From contig OZ020268.1 of the NCBI GenBank assembly GCA_963971225.1, forward strand, positions 9,653,532-9,717,531: a DNA stretch of 64,000 bases. Direction: 5' to 3'. Source of the DNA: Melieria omissa. Its lineage: Eukaryota > Arthropoda > Insecta > Diptera > Ulidiidae. This document shows positions 31,517 to 44,284 of the stretch, one piece after another. Position 1 is the stretch's first letter; every line of letters begins with the position of its first letter. Both the position numbers and the translations under genes were made by a program. Under the pieces are notes generated by a model. The model saw only the letters and a list, made by a program, of their open reading frames with translations, made no database searches and had not been told where the DNA came from.

Positions 31517-34388
31517 TATTATTCAAAGTTTTGTGAGGGATTCGAAGTTTACTAATTCTTTGGAATAGAAGTGTTTTTGATCAAATTTATGATAATTGTG
31601 ACAACGTAAAGCTTTCGTGGGTACTGGTTAATGGTTCTGGAACAAAATTTTGTTTAAATCTATTTAAGTGGTTTTTCAAGTAAGAGTTGGAGACTTGTGC
31701 TTCCCTGGAATCATATGAATTGTTAGAAACGGTAGTGTGCTTGATCAAATTTAACACAGAGCAAAGGCTAATAGTTTGAGAGAGTCTTTCGGTTCGACTA
31801 ATGAGATGGGATCATTCTAGTTGGTTGATCGGTTATTGGGACTTTTTTCGTTTTCGGAATCTTGGACTCTCTCCCTTTTTGGAATCTTGGGACTCTTTTC
31901 GTTCTAATGTTTATGCTGTCCAGATTTAGTAGCGTCACTTCTGCTAGATAGATAGATTTTGATTGATGATAGAATGATTCAATTGGCAATAGTGTTCTTG
32001 TCTCTAAAGTACCAAACATTGACATTAGATTCAGTAGCTCAAAATATGTGAATCTCCATAAGCTTAATATAAATTTAATAAATTTCATTCGATACATAAC
32101 AAATCACAGTTCAAATGTTACAATTGTAAACTCAGATTAGCGTCACCAGCGTATAAAATCGATTTTTGGGCTACAAGTTGAAGCTTTAAAAAAATAATAT
32201 TAAATTCAGAAAATTAAATAAAAATAATAATAAATAATAAAAAATAATATTAAATTTAGAAATTCGTTTTTTTTTATTTTGACTCCACTTCCCTCAAGCG
32301 GCAAGTTCCACAAAATTCAAAATGAAGTAACTTTTCTACAGGGTTTCGCTTTCCTTTGCATCTAAAAACTTTGTTGCTCATCACTCGACAGCTGCCCTCG
32401 CGTCCCTTCTCTGCCTGAGCTCGGAACACGTTCACAACTCGAGCACTTTTCAAGGTTTTGCTTTAATTAAAAATCAGTTGGCAACGAAAGAAGGCGCCAC
32501 AAAACGGAAACGCAAATGCCCGACAACGATGTGAAAAGCGCACATTTTCTTAGCATAATTTCAGGCGTGAGCAGCTCGCTATATATATACAAATTTCCTC
32601 ACATCAAAATGTCATAACTCAGACACTAGCAACGAGCTCGTTTGGCGACTAGCTGCCGCAGACATGTCAGCGTTGCGAGGCGCTTTAATTAAATGTGACC
32701 CTGGCCAGTTAGCTGCCGAAAGTGTCTTAAACGCCGAATAAGGACCATTTTAAAACAAATCACTTTGGGGAACACAACACAACAAAAAATACAAAACAGC
32801 AACGACAGTGGCCGAGACGAATCAAGCGGAAAGCAGTGGCCAGCATTTGCATATGTTCGCTGACTGCCAGTGTAGCGTGCACGCGTTGAACGCTCGACTT
32901 GTTCGTAGGTTGGTGCTGTGTGGCCGGCGCTCCAAAGCCTGCAGCTGTGCTGTTCTTGTTGGTGTTGTTCTTGTTGCTGTTTCCTCATTGCCTTTGCGCT
33001 TTGAATGCCGTAGAAGGAAAAGCGTAAATAATTAAAAGGCAGCGAGCAAGGCTGAGTCGCACCGGTCAGGATGACAACTCTCGGCAGACACATTGGCGAG
33101 CGTGTACGGCGTTGACGATTGACGCGTCGTTACGCCATGTTAACGTCCTTGCGGACGCAGCTGTTGACCTCCTCCTCCTATCTGTGCGCTTTTAGCCAGT
33201 TTGCTAGCTTTTTCATGTAGCCGCGTTACTTTTTATTTCAGTTCAGTTCAGTTTCATGTCGAGTTTTTCTGTTGCTCGTTTTTTGCTGTACGAGAAAATT
33301 GTCTTTTATTATGCCCAGCAGCGGCATCGTTACGGTCCTTTGAGTATTAACCGCGTTTGCTATGTGCTTCTGTGTGTGTGTGTGTCTGTGTGATTTTGAC
33401 ATGGCACTGCAGAACGCGCAAAGGTAACAAAGGCAAAAAGTTGTCGGTAGCGAAAAAAAATGTCAAGAGCAGCCGCAACCAGCCTAGTTGGCAACACCTA
33501 AAGTGCTGCTGATAATGTTAAAAAATAATAAAAAAAACAAAAACGAGTCACAAGAGCTGCTCCCCTGTCGTGAGCCAGCGCAGGAAAACGACAGCCAGAA
33601 AAACAGTTGCTGCCAATTTTGCTACGTGTGACGCAGCGGAAAACGTTTCAAGGTGTAAATTGAAAGGACTGCCGAATGGTGGAAATTTTATGACGATTTT
33701 GACTTTGGTCACAATTGGACTATATGCAGGAATATAGGTTGTTGTTGTTTTAGTCTATATAGAACAAACATGTAGTCAAGAGGGGTCCAGATTGGGTCTT
33801 GGTTCTTTTAAATTTAATTTTCATAATTTTATAATTTTTTAATTATTGTTTTTGTAGAAAACAATGTTCGCCTGCAGCACTTTAGATGTGAAAGTAAACA
33901 AAATTTTCACGCGGAGCGGTAGAAATAAAAAGGGGGTTTAGAAATTCGGGGGTTGTGGTCTTTATTTCTTGACGGTAGAATTACAAGTAACAAGTAGTAC
34001 ACGAAACATTAAACAATACAATCGGCTGAAGCCGGGGAGTAGAAAATAGAGGGAACATGACTACAATGGGTAAAGGAAAGATTAGGATTGGAGATGGGAT
34101 CGACGGATCACTGAAGACAGCAATCATCTAAACAGATTTATTTATTTATTATTATTGTTAATTATAGAATATAAAATTTTATAACTAAAAGAAAGAAACA
34201 ATAGCTGCCAGGGCTTTCAGCTACATACAAATTTGTTCATGCTCCACCGAAATAAAATTTTAATTAATATTAATTTTATTAAAATTATTGATTTTGAAAA
34301 GATAATAATTGGTTAAATTATTCTCGCTTCATTGATTTCATAGTTACTAAAATGGCTAAAAATTGGTAAATAAATAAATTCGAATTTT
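31517..34388. other. Single-copy-looking non-coding block
   Basis: No gene called. GC-richer patches at 32390-33130 and 33400-33660 carry overlapping frames on both strands. A (GT)n tract lies at about 33373-33392. On the minus strand of 34135-33845 a segment with AATAAAG and a GC-richer upstream part is LTR-like, but no target duplication or paired ends were found. Confidence 0.42.
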
Positions 34389-34389
34389 T

Positions 34390-34810
34390 TTACGGCATGA
34401 AAATTGTAGCCTCCGTCTTTTTGGAATAACTTTCGAACCAATAAAGTTACAGTAATGAAATTTTGACACGTGATCAAGGAAATGTTGGGGTTTAACATAC
34501 TTACTTTTCAAGAAAATTCTAAATAAATTTTCAAGGATTTAAAGGATTAAATTTTTCGAAGGTCCTTTTTCTTATATTTTTTTTACAAATAGATCAAAAA
34601 TAAATTTTATTTAAATTCTTAAGCCTTTTCTCCTCCACTCTAATAAGGTTAAGTATTTTTTATATTTTTTTATTTTTTATCCTCTTCAGAATGTTGAAGT
34701 CCTTTCCATAAATAACTTTTGAGTCCAGTACCATTTTGAAATCATTGTTTCGACCCACAATTTGTGGAAAAAATGAATATTTGGGGGCCTTGAACCCCAA
34801 AACCCCTCCT
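34390..34810 (-). repeat. Dispersed repeat family A, inverted long copy
   Basis: Read on the minus strand it joins both parts of the family. The outer part (TTTTGGGGTTCAA, TCCACAAATTG, GATTTCAAAATGGTACTGGAC) matches 19584-19700. The inner part (AAGGACTTCAACATTCTGAAG, TTGATCACGTGTCAAAATTT) matches 23524-23870. It is therefore the longest of the three copies. No termini, coding region or target duplication were identified. Confidence 0.8.
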
Positions 34811-34959
34811 TGCATGCACCTGTGCCTTAACCAGGTGTTTGTAAAGCCTTTGTGAGTGGCTTTGAATCACATTCTCCACTCTTTCCTTGCAATGTCGGGG
34901 CGATTTTTGACAACGGTGTGGATCTATGAGTTTTTAGCAGTGAGACGGCCGTGGTCCGT

Positions 34960-35105
34960 TCTGCTGGTTCGCTATGTCATTGCTGTCGTCGTGGCCAGCT
35001 GTGGTTCGCTATGTCGCCGCTGCCGTAGACCGCTATTCTGTCGTCGTGGCACAGCTGCGGTCCGCTATGTCGTTGCATGCCATCCGCCACGCTGGCACCG
35101 TCGCT
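34960..35105. repeat. Degenerate GC-rich minisatellite
   Basis: CGCTATGTC or CGCTATTCTGTC recurs at 34970, 35007, 35031 and 35063 with TGTCGTCGTGGC and CAGCTGTGG between. Spacings of 24-37 are irregular. Two overlapping plus-strand frames translate through it (SLLSSW..., RYVIAVV...), but repeat structure explains them better than a gene. Confidence 0.65.
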
Positions 35106-35470
35106 AGCTTGTCAAGCGGTACAGTATGTGCCGCCACAAGTTCATTAGACTCAAAGAATTCTCTGACGTGGACTCAAGTCTCTCCTAAAGTTCACCAGAA
35201 GCATTCTTGAGCGCAAATTTTTGTGTTTTTGGTAAAGAACCAATAAGGTTCTAAGTATACGTGACTCTTTAAACCTTACTACTACTCAGCCAGTTATACC
35301 AACTCATTTTCCAATGCTCAGAAGAAGCCGTAATTGGTGCAAAAGGGTGTGTATAAACATAAATAAAAACTTAAGTAGAATTGATTTGACAATGTCCGTC
35401 GATATGTGCATCCATCTGTTGGTTTGTTATTCTATCAAACTACTAGTTTGTCTCAAACATTTTGCAAGAA

Positions 35471-35714
35471 AGAACCTTTCGAGACTACTGGGATAATACG
35501 TCCCAGCATCTTTAAAATGCCCCTCAAAACAATTATTCAGATCTCATAACCCACACAAAATATTTAATCGAATTCTGTGTCCCCGAATAAAAGTATGATT
35601 TCAAAATTTGTGAGCATCCAACATAATTTTCTGACACCAACTTTCTTAGCATGGGAACATTTCTACTGAGAGTGTATTGGATTTAAAAACTAAAGTCCGT
35701 CCCGAAAGGGTTAA
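35471..35714. mobile_element. TTAA-flanked MITE, copy 2 (piggyBac-like)
   Basis: The body (35475-35710, 236 bp) has ends CCTTTCGAGAC and GTCCCGAAAGGG, with TTAA on the right (35711-35714) and AGAA at the left position where TTAA is expected. It matches copy 1 at 1443-1649 across TACTGGGATAATACGTCCCA, ATGCCCCTCAAAACAATTATT and AATTTGTGAGC. About 30 extra bases are present near 35625-35655 compared with copy 1. The left target site has probably mutated. Confidence 0.75.
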
Positions 35715-36339
35715 GCAATGTTTCCATATTAAAAATACTTACGAAATATGCTAATTTTTAATATTAAATACACATTTTTTTGGTTCATGAATGAATACAT
35801 ATTTATGACTAGAAATGTTTCTTGCACACTGTTCAAACCCATTAATACAAATACAACAATAATTGAATTACTTGACGCAGCGCAATTTCTATCTTCTTTT
35901 CATTCTCCTTTGGGTAACAATCCTTGTTCAGATGAACTGAAGCGAAACTATTGAAAAGTCTGTTCTGCTCTTCTACATAGACAGCAGCGGAGAAATTAAT
36001 TGTTGAGACCACAAAGTTAGTTGGTTTGTTGGAAAACCAACCAGTTGACGTATGTATGACAGTTTGTTGCCCCAGGCGCAATGCATGACTGGTCTGCTCA
36101 ACCAAACAGACTGTAAACATTCTCCTTTGTTTTGGCTACATTTTGATTAAATAGAGATTTAATACTGAATTTAAAATTCAGTACAGAAACTACTAACAAT
36201 TTGTCAGCAGTGGGAGATAGCCAAAAACTTTTCTGAGTACATTGATTGACGGGGAGGTTAGCATTCTTGCTCCGGGACAGAAGTGATACACGGTTGCCAC
36301 CTTTTTTGTCTTCTAAAGCCGGGACAGGAGCTTAAAAGG

Positions 36340-36670
36340 AGCTATTTGGAAATGTTAAGAAAATATAGAAAAAGAAAAATTCAATAATCAAACATTGAAA
36401 AATTTAGGTTTTTTGAATTTAATTTAATTTTTTCAACAATGCCACAGTTTACTAAAGGAGAGAGAGAGAAGTTTAGAAAAAAAAACTATCAAACAATGAA
36501 AAATTTCAATTATTTATGCATTTTATTTTATTTATTCAACAATGCAATAGATTACTAAAGAAGAAAGATAAAAACTTTAGAAAAAACCAGTATTCATACA
36601 ATGCAAAATTTCGGTTATTTTTGCATTTAATTTAATTTATTCAACAATGCCATAGATTACTAAAGAACTC
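36340..36670. repeat. Tandem array, about 104-bp unit, 3 copies
   Basis: TCAACAATGC recurs at 36433, 36536 and 36641 (spacings 103 and 105), followed each time by (A/G)TTTACTAAAG or ATTACTAAAG. Each unit also has CAATGAAAAATTT/CAATGCAAAATTT and TTATTTATGCATTT/TTTTTGCATTTAATTT. Clearly tandem, with no coding content. Confidence 0.88.
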
Positions 36671-36679
36671 TTTGTCAAT

Positions 36680-39600
36680 TTTGGTAAAACTTTCTTATCT
36701 CAGTGTACACCCTCTTAGTTGGTAACCCTGTTTGTGGAGTATCATCGAAATTATATACATTTTACTCACTCTCAGTGCTAATTGATTTAATATTTCATAC
36801 AAAAAGTTCACATCTTCACGCTTGAATAGCAAATAATATTTATTTTTTTTATTATTGCATAAATCACACAACTTGGACACTTTCCGAAGCGATAACAAAC
36901 AAACCAAAACATGTCATAAATTCTTCGTTTTCATTAGCATTATTTTGAATTTATATTATTGCATACATTTATTTTTACAAGTCTAGCAAAATGTGCGCAT
37001 GTGTATGTGTGAGTGTGTGTGTATGTGCGTGGCCACATAATAGGCCAAATGTTTCTTGGTCTTTTATAATTTGCAATTAAGCTGAAAAGTGCGTGCGGCA
37101 ATGGCGCAGTAAATATGTCTTAAAATGTTTTGTATGTAAATAAAATAAAATTAAATATATTCTTGGAGGTTTTTTTATTACAGAAAACGAAAAAGACACG
37201 AAAGCAAAGTTAACAAGACACAAAACAAACAAGCATAACGAAATCGTGTGTACTTTATGTTTTCATTGAAATTGCTTGGTAAAAGTTGAGTTGTGTAAAG
37301 TATGCACATAATTTTTTATTTGCAATAAAACTCAAAGCTTCAAGTAGCAGCCACAACGACAGCGTCAACGATGGCCGGGACAGACTGTTGAGAGATGACA
37401 ATCTCAGCTGAAAATCACTTTTTGGGTGCGCAAACATTTCAGATAAAAATGTGCAAAAGCGAAAAACAGCCAAATGACCCACATAACAAATACATGGACA
37501 GAACACAAGCACATACATTCAGTTACACACACACATACACAGACAAAGACACAGACACACATGAAGCAAAGCGCGCACTGGAGTTGAAGCCAAGCAAAAT
37601 AAGCGGCGACAGTGCAAGCAAAGTGAAAATGTGGCGCAGACAGTCAGCTGAAAATAAACTGAGAAGCAGATGAGCATAATAGTGTATATAGAGAGAGAAG
37701 AAGAGAAAGAGAGAGAGAGATTAAAATGTAGTTTTGTGAAACGCGGTTTCGAAAGTCATTATGAGTTGGTGGGTATAAAAATTGCATGAAAACAACGCAA
37801 AAACCACCGACCAGAGCAAAACCAATGCCAAAGCTACAGCTTGCAACAACAACAACAGTGGTCACAAGATGACAATGGCACCAATGACAGCAACAGCAGC
37901 AACAAAATGTTAAAGGAAAAGCAATGTTAGTCCAAGTAGCAGTCGGTCGCTGCAGACGAGCCGCAACGACATTGTGTGGTCGAGTTGGAATGGGAGGAGT
38001 GGGCGTTTGAGACATTTGAGCGCCCACAAAGTGACATTGCCAGCCCAATGATGACAATGACACTTTGCTGCCGTTTTGCTGGCTCGGCTGCCAATTGTAC
38101 ACCAACGCAAACACACACACACATACACACACACAAAGAAATGATGGCGCTGCGCTTGGCACAGTTAGCCAAATGCGCATCAACTCAAATTTAATAGAAT
38201 TTTAAACGAAAAATACCAACTTACGCCACAGACGTTGGAGCTTAAGTAGTTTGGCATAGAACAACGCACACACACACAGACACAGACACAAACACATAAG
38301 CAAATAGCATAAGCGCTCAGCAATGGCGTGGAAAATAAAAACATTTTGCTGCAACGAGTTGGCATTAGTGTCAAACGAACATACGCAGCACACAACAGTG
38401 GCATTAAATGAATTAAATAGCAAACAGACAATAAAAAAACAATGAAAAGTAAAGAATACAAAAATAAAAAAAAAAATTTAAAATATATATAACCAGCAGA
38501 AAGAAAGAAAACAATAAGTATTAGCGGCGGCAGAGATGTTTAGTCAGCACAAAAAAAAAGTATTGTTCAATTTACCAAAGGAACCGCCGGCAAATGCTGG
38601 CAACGTTTGCACTTGAAATGCAATTTGAAAGAGAATAACAAAAAGCAAAAGAGAGTGAGCGAAAAGGCTCTGCAATATGCAAATCATTGCAGAAAGTGCA
38701 GCAAATGCAAGAAAAGAGAGAAAAGTTATCTTTAAATTATTTTCATTCGTTTGTTTGTTCAACAAAACGGCCACTTACAGCGCCAATTGGCAACGCGAGT
38801 GAGGGGGGCGGGGAGGGGAAAGTGCAGTAAATATATTCAAGTCCAGCTTTGCCAACAAGCAAAATGAAGCACAAGCAATAACGTTGGAAAAATGTGCAAA
38901 TAGAGCAGTGAATGAAGTACGAGGAAAAAGTTACTCATACGACATGTTGAATGAAATATTGCTGAGTTGGCTGCTGTGCTATCGTTATGGTCATTGCTGG
39001 TGCTGTAGTGTTGTTGGTGTTGTTCTAGTGGGGTGTTGCTTTAACTACTGTTGTTGTTGTTGTCAAAGTTGCAGTGCTTGTAGCTGTAGTTGACCTTCAA
39101 GTGCTGGTGTGCAGCATACAAATTTGTGTGTATATGGATCAGTGTGTTTTTGTTGGTGGCATTGGTTGGTTGATATGTTTGTGTGTATGTGTGTGTATTA
39201 AAAAGAGACAGAAATAGTTTACTTTGAATTACCCAACTTAATGAAGCATTGAAAGTGCTCTATGTCTGGCTGCACTTAAGCGCACTTGGCACATAATAAC
39301 GACATCAAGTTCGTCGCCCAAGTCGACAGTCATGCAGAACACTTGTGCACTTACTTTGCATACATTAATGGCGTTTTATTGATGGTGCACTCGAAATGTT
39401 TATTGATTGGCTCGTCTGGTGTGTGGCCATGAAATATTGAAATGGAGGAAAAATGAGAGAACAATTTTGGGGGAAAATGGGGAAAAAATTAAATTGATTG
39501 GTTGTATTGAGTGTTATTCCTGCGTTGGTTAATAAAAATTTGAATTAAGAATATTTAAAATTATGGAAACGTTCTTTTCTTTTAAACTTTGGACTTTTAA

Positions 39601-40285
39601 CTTGAAAAGTAAGTTGAAAAAAATAATTTTTAAAATATTTGTCCTTCAAAAGTAATTAATCAAAAACATTAGAAACATCTGTGTGACGGTTTGGAAATTT
39701 ATTTATATTAGTTTTTTTAATTTATAAGTTGGAATGTTTGAGAGGGTTTGGCGACAAATGTGTCCTCAGAGAAATGCAAAACAGGGTAACAAATTTGATC
39801 AAAACTGAACTGTTTTAACATAACGAACCATTGACACAACAAAAGTTTATTAAACTTTAAGAAGGGAACGCTCAGAGTTGTTGTTGTTTCGAGTCATTGC
39901 ATTATTGGCAGCCGCCTGTAAGTTGACTTAAGTAGTAGAATTGTTTGGACATTTATTGGAAGATCACTAAACTATCTTTGACTTTGTTCGAAAACGAAAC
40001 GAAGAATTAACCACATATCACATCAAGGATTGAAATTAAAGTCTTTATTTGCTTCTACTACGTTGAGACACAATGAATCTAATGTTGTCTCAGAGAATTC
40101 TTATCCCAGAACTGAAACTTCTGTTTACCTATCCACCTATCTCAGGTTTGAAGCAATATTAAAATTTGTTATGGGGTCAACTGTTAATAATTAATTTGAG
40201 GAAATACAAAAATTTGAAAAAAATTCTTTTCAGATAGAACAATAAGTCTACATTTTTCTTTGTATTTAAAATTTTGTTTAATGTG
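36680..40285. other. Single-copy-looking block rich in CA and CAA repeats
   Basis: No gene called. Microsatellites: GT at 37005-37030, CA at 37525-37560, GA at 37690-37722, CA at 38108-38132, CA at 38264-38296, TTG at 39050-39062. The 179-codon minus frame at 37644-38183 is largely translation of GT and CAA repeats (VCVCVCV), with overlapping frames in other phases. The 37740-38170 patch is GC-richer and looks unique. Confidence 0.45.
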
Positions 40286-40288
40286 ATT

Positions 40289-40562
40289 TTTTATTTTATT
40301 TTATTTAATTTTTTTATTTTATTTTAATTTATTTTATTTAATTTTTTTTATTTTATGTTTTTTATTTTATTTTCTATTTTTTATTTTATATTGTGTTTTA
40401 TTTATCGTATTTTATTTTATTTTATTTTATTTTATTTTATTTTATTTTAATTTATTTTAATTTATTTTATTTTATTTTATTTTATTTTATTTTATTTTAT
40501 TTTATTTTATTTTATTTTATTTTATTTTATTTTATTTTATTTTATTTTATTTTATTTTATTA
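40289..40562. repeat. (TTTTA)n microsatellite
   Basis: A degenerate left part (40289-40408) leads into an almost pure TTTTA array at about 40409-40560. The frame of Phe/Tyr/Leu repeats across it is an artefact. Confidence 0.96.
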
Positions 40563-42860
40563 CATCGATACTAATATTAACTTTTGGGTTCTACAGAGTT
40601 AAAAAGGGTTTTATATGCTAAAAGAAAATGTGTTTCTCAAACAGCCCAAAAAATCTTAAAAATGAAAGCCCTATAAGTTCTGTAGATTCGTTGAGACATT
40701 GCCAACATTGCATTTGTGTGCCCACTCATCCATTGATTTATTATGATTTTCAAGTAAAAAATTTGGTTTTGAAATTTTAAGCTGTGAGATGTGAGATGTT
40801 ATTGTTGCGCTATTATTTTCTTAGGAAATAGTCTAATTGGCTCACTAGCAGATCTGTCGGGTCAATACTGAAACGTATCAAGTCCCATCTGCAAAATGCG
40901 GATTTGCTCTAATACTAAATATTCTCTACAATGTAGGGAAAACCAAATGTTTGACTTTTTTGCAACTTTGTTTTATTTAAACCTCTGCAACAAATATGCC
41001 CTCGTTGTTGTAACATGTGCTGCCAATTTATTTTCCCCTTTCCGCATGAAATTCAATTTCATGCATTCCCTCCATTCCCAGTCTTCTGCTTCTTCTGTTG
41101 ACTTCCATTAAATGCTCCATTGCTGTTGTAAAATGTCTGCAAGCTTTTAAGCGTAAAACAAATGTCAACATTTTTCTCTAACTGTCCCCCTTTTCCAACT
41201 CAACAGCAGCAGCGTGATTGTCACAGCATCCGCTGCTTGTTTGCTATTCATTGTTGCTGTTGGTTTTTTTTTTGCGACATTAAAATTAAATGCCATCAAC
41301 TGGCAACAATCCGCGCAACCAGACGCAAGAAGACAAGTCTTAAAACTCAAATGAATACTTAACGACGAAAGTTGCATGCAACGCAACTAACCGACCGACC
41401 AACCGACACAGTGCAGCGCAGCGCCGAGCAACAACAGTGCCAACGAAATGACGACAAGCTGAGCAATAAAACACACACACACATACACACGCAAAGAGGA
41501 AATCAAAACGGCAGCAGCGCGATAAAAGTGAAAATGGCAAGAACGAGTCAAACCGCAGATAAAAAGGAATTAAAAAATCAACAAAATGCAATGCGACGAT
41601 TCAGAGAAGGAAATGCTCAAAAGAAATCAACGCCGCGCACGCCAGCAGTTGCGATTTTACGACAGCAAGGACGATGGCTGAGGCAAAAAACAAAAACTTG
41701 CGGCCAAACGGCAAACAACACTGAAAGGGAACGCAACGAAAGTAAAACTAAAATACGCGCAACATGCGGCCTGCAGAATAGTTGAGCAGACAGCAGCAGT
41801 AGAAATAAAAAAATTACAAACAAAAAAACAAAAACAACATTCAAACATGCACACAGATAAAGACGCATTCAGTCGCAGTGTGGCGCTGTCACATAAAAGT
41901 AACAAAGATCACAAAAACAATGCGCAGTCACGCAGTGCGAGTGTGGACTTTGTGGCAAAGGATGTGGAATGCGCAGCTAGGACGAAGTGTAAGCACAGCG
42001 GCGGCAATGCGATATGAATGTCAACAGACGCTTGATTAGCTCGACAACAACAAAAAACTAGCAACAACAGCAACAACCATATGAGCAGCAACGTTTGAAC
42101 AACAAAAAAAGCGGCTATGACAATGGCAATAGTTGGACACATCAGCAGCAGCGACAGCTGTTGAACACAGCAGCAAACGCAACAACAACAACAGACGTCG
42201 CTATCTGACAGCGAAATGACACAACACAACAATTGTTTTTTTAGTGCGCTGCCTGACCATTATTTGGCAGCGCTGACAAGCGTCAGATTTAATGAATTGT
42301 TTGCCGCGAACAAAGCGTGTCATTTTGCTCGTCCGGCGTTTGTTGTTCTCGTATTTTCAGCCGTGCCGCCACTTCAGGCACTTTACGGCCGCTGCAAGGG
42401 CGGCGGCTGCTGTTGTGGTTTAAAATGTTGCAATGTGCACGAAAATGTTGCACAACGAACGGTTGTACGTGTATGCAATGTGTGTGTGTGTGTGTTTATT
42501 GTGCTAGTCTTGGTGTTTTACTGCAGCTGATGCCGTGCACTTGAAAGTGTTGCAATGTCAAGAAAGTGTTGCAAAAAATAAAACGATACAAAAAGTGTTG
42601 CAAAATGCAATGAAATGTAGTGGAAAAGAGGTTTGAAAAGTTGTGCTTTCTTTGTTTGGGCTAAAAATTTAGTGTTGTTTTGTTGTAGTTAAAACTTTGT
42701 TTTACAATTAATGTCAAATGTTTGGCAGGAGTTGTTTAAATTCACACAAGTTTCAGGAAGATAAATAAATTCAAGAGTTCAGTGAAAAGAATAAAGTTAA
42801 TTCAATTCTGGGCGTTAAAAAAATTGGCCATTTTTTTGAATATTTTTAAAGCGTTTTATT
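40563..42860. other. Single-copy-looking block with CAA, CAG and GT repeats
   Basis: No gene called. Frames at 41340-41905 occur on both strands over the same bases, so composition rather than coding explains them. CA lies at 41470-41490, CAACAA at 42045-42200, GT at 42478-42496. GC-richer sequence at 42240-42440 has a pyrimidine-CAG (TATTTTCAG, ending 42360) but no matching exon structure. Confidence 0.42.
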
Positions 42861-42866
42861 TTAAAC

Positions 42867-42990
42867 TAGGTTAGGTTAGGTTAGGTTAGGTTAGGTTGGC
42901 TGAACCATGGGGGTCTCACAAAGACTGCGGTAGTGGTTCATAGTGGTACCAAGATTCCGGAGTTCCAGACCTATATGTAGTTAAGTAAGT
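42867..42990 (-). mobile_element. LINE 3' terminus with (TAACC)n tail, minus strand
   Basis: On the plus strand about six TTAGG units (42868-42897) precede GGCTGAACCATGG and TCTCACAAAGACTGCGG. Read on the minus strand this is a short 3' UTR ending in (CCTAA)n, the same tail type as the LINE at 28585-28905. No coding part is left. The upstream limit is uncertain. Confidence 0.6.
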
Positions 42991-43178
42991 CTAAGCTAAG
43001 TAAGTCGCCGTTCGTTTGCTCTTTCTTTGTAACTAAAACAATGCATTTTTTTATACATTTTGTTAAGCAATACTTTTGAAAGTAGTTTATAAACAAATAG
43101 TATTTTAATTGCAAATAAAACTAAAAATGTAAAAATTTATTGAGTCAGTGTCTGAAATGACTTTCTGCCAAATCTAAG

Positions 43179-43778
43179 TATAGGGTGTTTTTTTTAGAGG
43201 TATAGAACTTCGAATTGAAATAAAACACATGAAAATCGTTTTAATGTCCATCAATTTGGCTTTATTGGAAGGATAATTTTATGCCATTAATGTTTAAATA
43301 TGATTTCGGGCATGTGGCCGCCGCGGCTGGCTCGAATAAAGCCAATTCTACAGGTCCAATTTTTAAAGTTGATGGACAAAGCTCCAATTGATGTGCACGG
43401 TGGCGAATCGATTCATTCGTGTCCTCTTCAACATTTTGCTCTACAGCGGCAATTGTTTCTTCGGTGCGCACTGTTTGACGTCTCTGCGGATGCGTATTAT
43501 CACATAGAGTAAACGTAGTGCGAAAACGACCCATGGTTAACCGAATTAATTGCTCTGATGGACGATTATGTCGACCATAAAATGGAAACTTCGCGAACTG
43601 AACCATTATTTTCGAAATAAATGTGCACGATTTGCAAGCGTTGTTCTTTTGTCAACCTGTTCATGATGAAATGGCAAACCAAACTGAACATAAATGACAT
43701 TAGAGTTGTCAGATTTGACCACAAAATGCCAGTTTTATCTCTATTCGAAAAACAAACCTCTAAAAAAAACACCCTATA
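43179..43778 (-). mobile_element. Tc1/mariner-superfamily element, internally deleted
   Basis: The 596-bp element (43181-43776) has perfect 21-bp inverted ends that begin TAGGGTG, run through eight T, and finish AGAGGT, flanked by TA at 43179-43180 and 43777-43778. The inverted homology continues imperfectly inward (TTCGAATTGAAATAAAAC on the left). The minus strand encodes the transposase N-terminus: MNRLTKEQRLQIVHIYFENN in a helix-turn-helix, then RRQTVRTEETIAAVEQ and IRHRAHQLELCPSTL. After an internal deletion a C-terminal end like GGHMPEIIFKH follows in another frame. The DDE catalytic core is absent. Confidence 0.93.
43290..43670 (-). pseudogene. Deleted transposase of the Tc1/mariner-superfamily element
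   Basis: The remains start at MNRLTKEQRL (about 43664) and cover the paired DNA-binding region only. A shift near 43580 changes frame between the first helix-turn-helix (GSVREV) and NRPSEQLIRLTMGRFRTTF. Reading then runs through VEQNVEEDTNESIRHRAHQL to SSTLK-like sequence, where the deletion joins it to the last dozen codons (GGHMPEIIFKH, stop about 43289). A full protein of this type is about 330-350 residues; about one third remains. Confidence 0.85.
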
Positions 43779-43792
43779 TATTAAATTTCTTC

Positions 43793-44010
43793 CTAGCTGG
43801 CCTTGAGGCTCTCTAGGTTCGAATCCCAGGAGCGGGATCTACTTCTATCGCTATCCACATGAAGCAGATGAGAATTATAAGAATTGTCAATGGCAAAAAC
43901 TGTGTGTGCGAATGAGTGAGTGTGAAAGGAAAATTGCCAAACCCACCATTCGGATCTGTCACTAAACTATAGGTACCTTCTGTGTTGAGAAAACAGTGTG
44001 TGTTATGTTG
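43793..44010 (+). mobile_element. tRNA-derived SINE, copy 2 (degenerate)
   Basis: A good box B (GGTTCGAATCCCAG) lies at 43818-43831; box A is decayed. The body shares with copy 1 the segment (C/G)CCATTCGGATCTGTC next to ACTATAGGTACCTTCT (copy 1: CCGTTCGGAGTCGGC and ACTATAGGTCCCTTCC). It abuts the TA of the Tc1/mariner element within 20 bases. Confidence 0.62.
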
Positions 44011-44284
44011 AGAAAACAGTATTCGATACATATTTGAAATGGGTGGAATTTGTGGTGTCACAACGGTCCTCAGAGGCAGCCACTACAACCTACCCATCTA
44101 CAAACCTAGTTCCACCTTGTTTTTTCTTTCAGACTATGGAACAAAAACTTCGCAGACTTTACAGTTGGTAAAATCATTTATAGATAGATAACGGTAATAA
44201 AAATTGAAGAGATCAATAGAGCTTTAGTTCATCAGTTGAATGTAGGCTTTATAATATTATCAAAAAGACCTTCAATCAGTAACA

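Noticed and set aside
33845..34135. Minus-strand LTR-like segment with AATAAA
   Set aside because: No TATA box at the right place, no TG...CA ends with matching target duplication.
37644..38183. 179-codon minus-strand frame
   Set aside because: Contains VCVCVCV and poly-Cys runs from GT and TGT repeats; three other frames overlap it on both strands.
41340..41905. Up to 137-codon frames on both strands
   Set aside because: Both strands are open over the same bases because of A-rich, stop-poor composition and CAA/CAG repeats; no domain.
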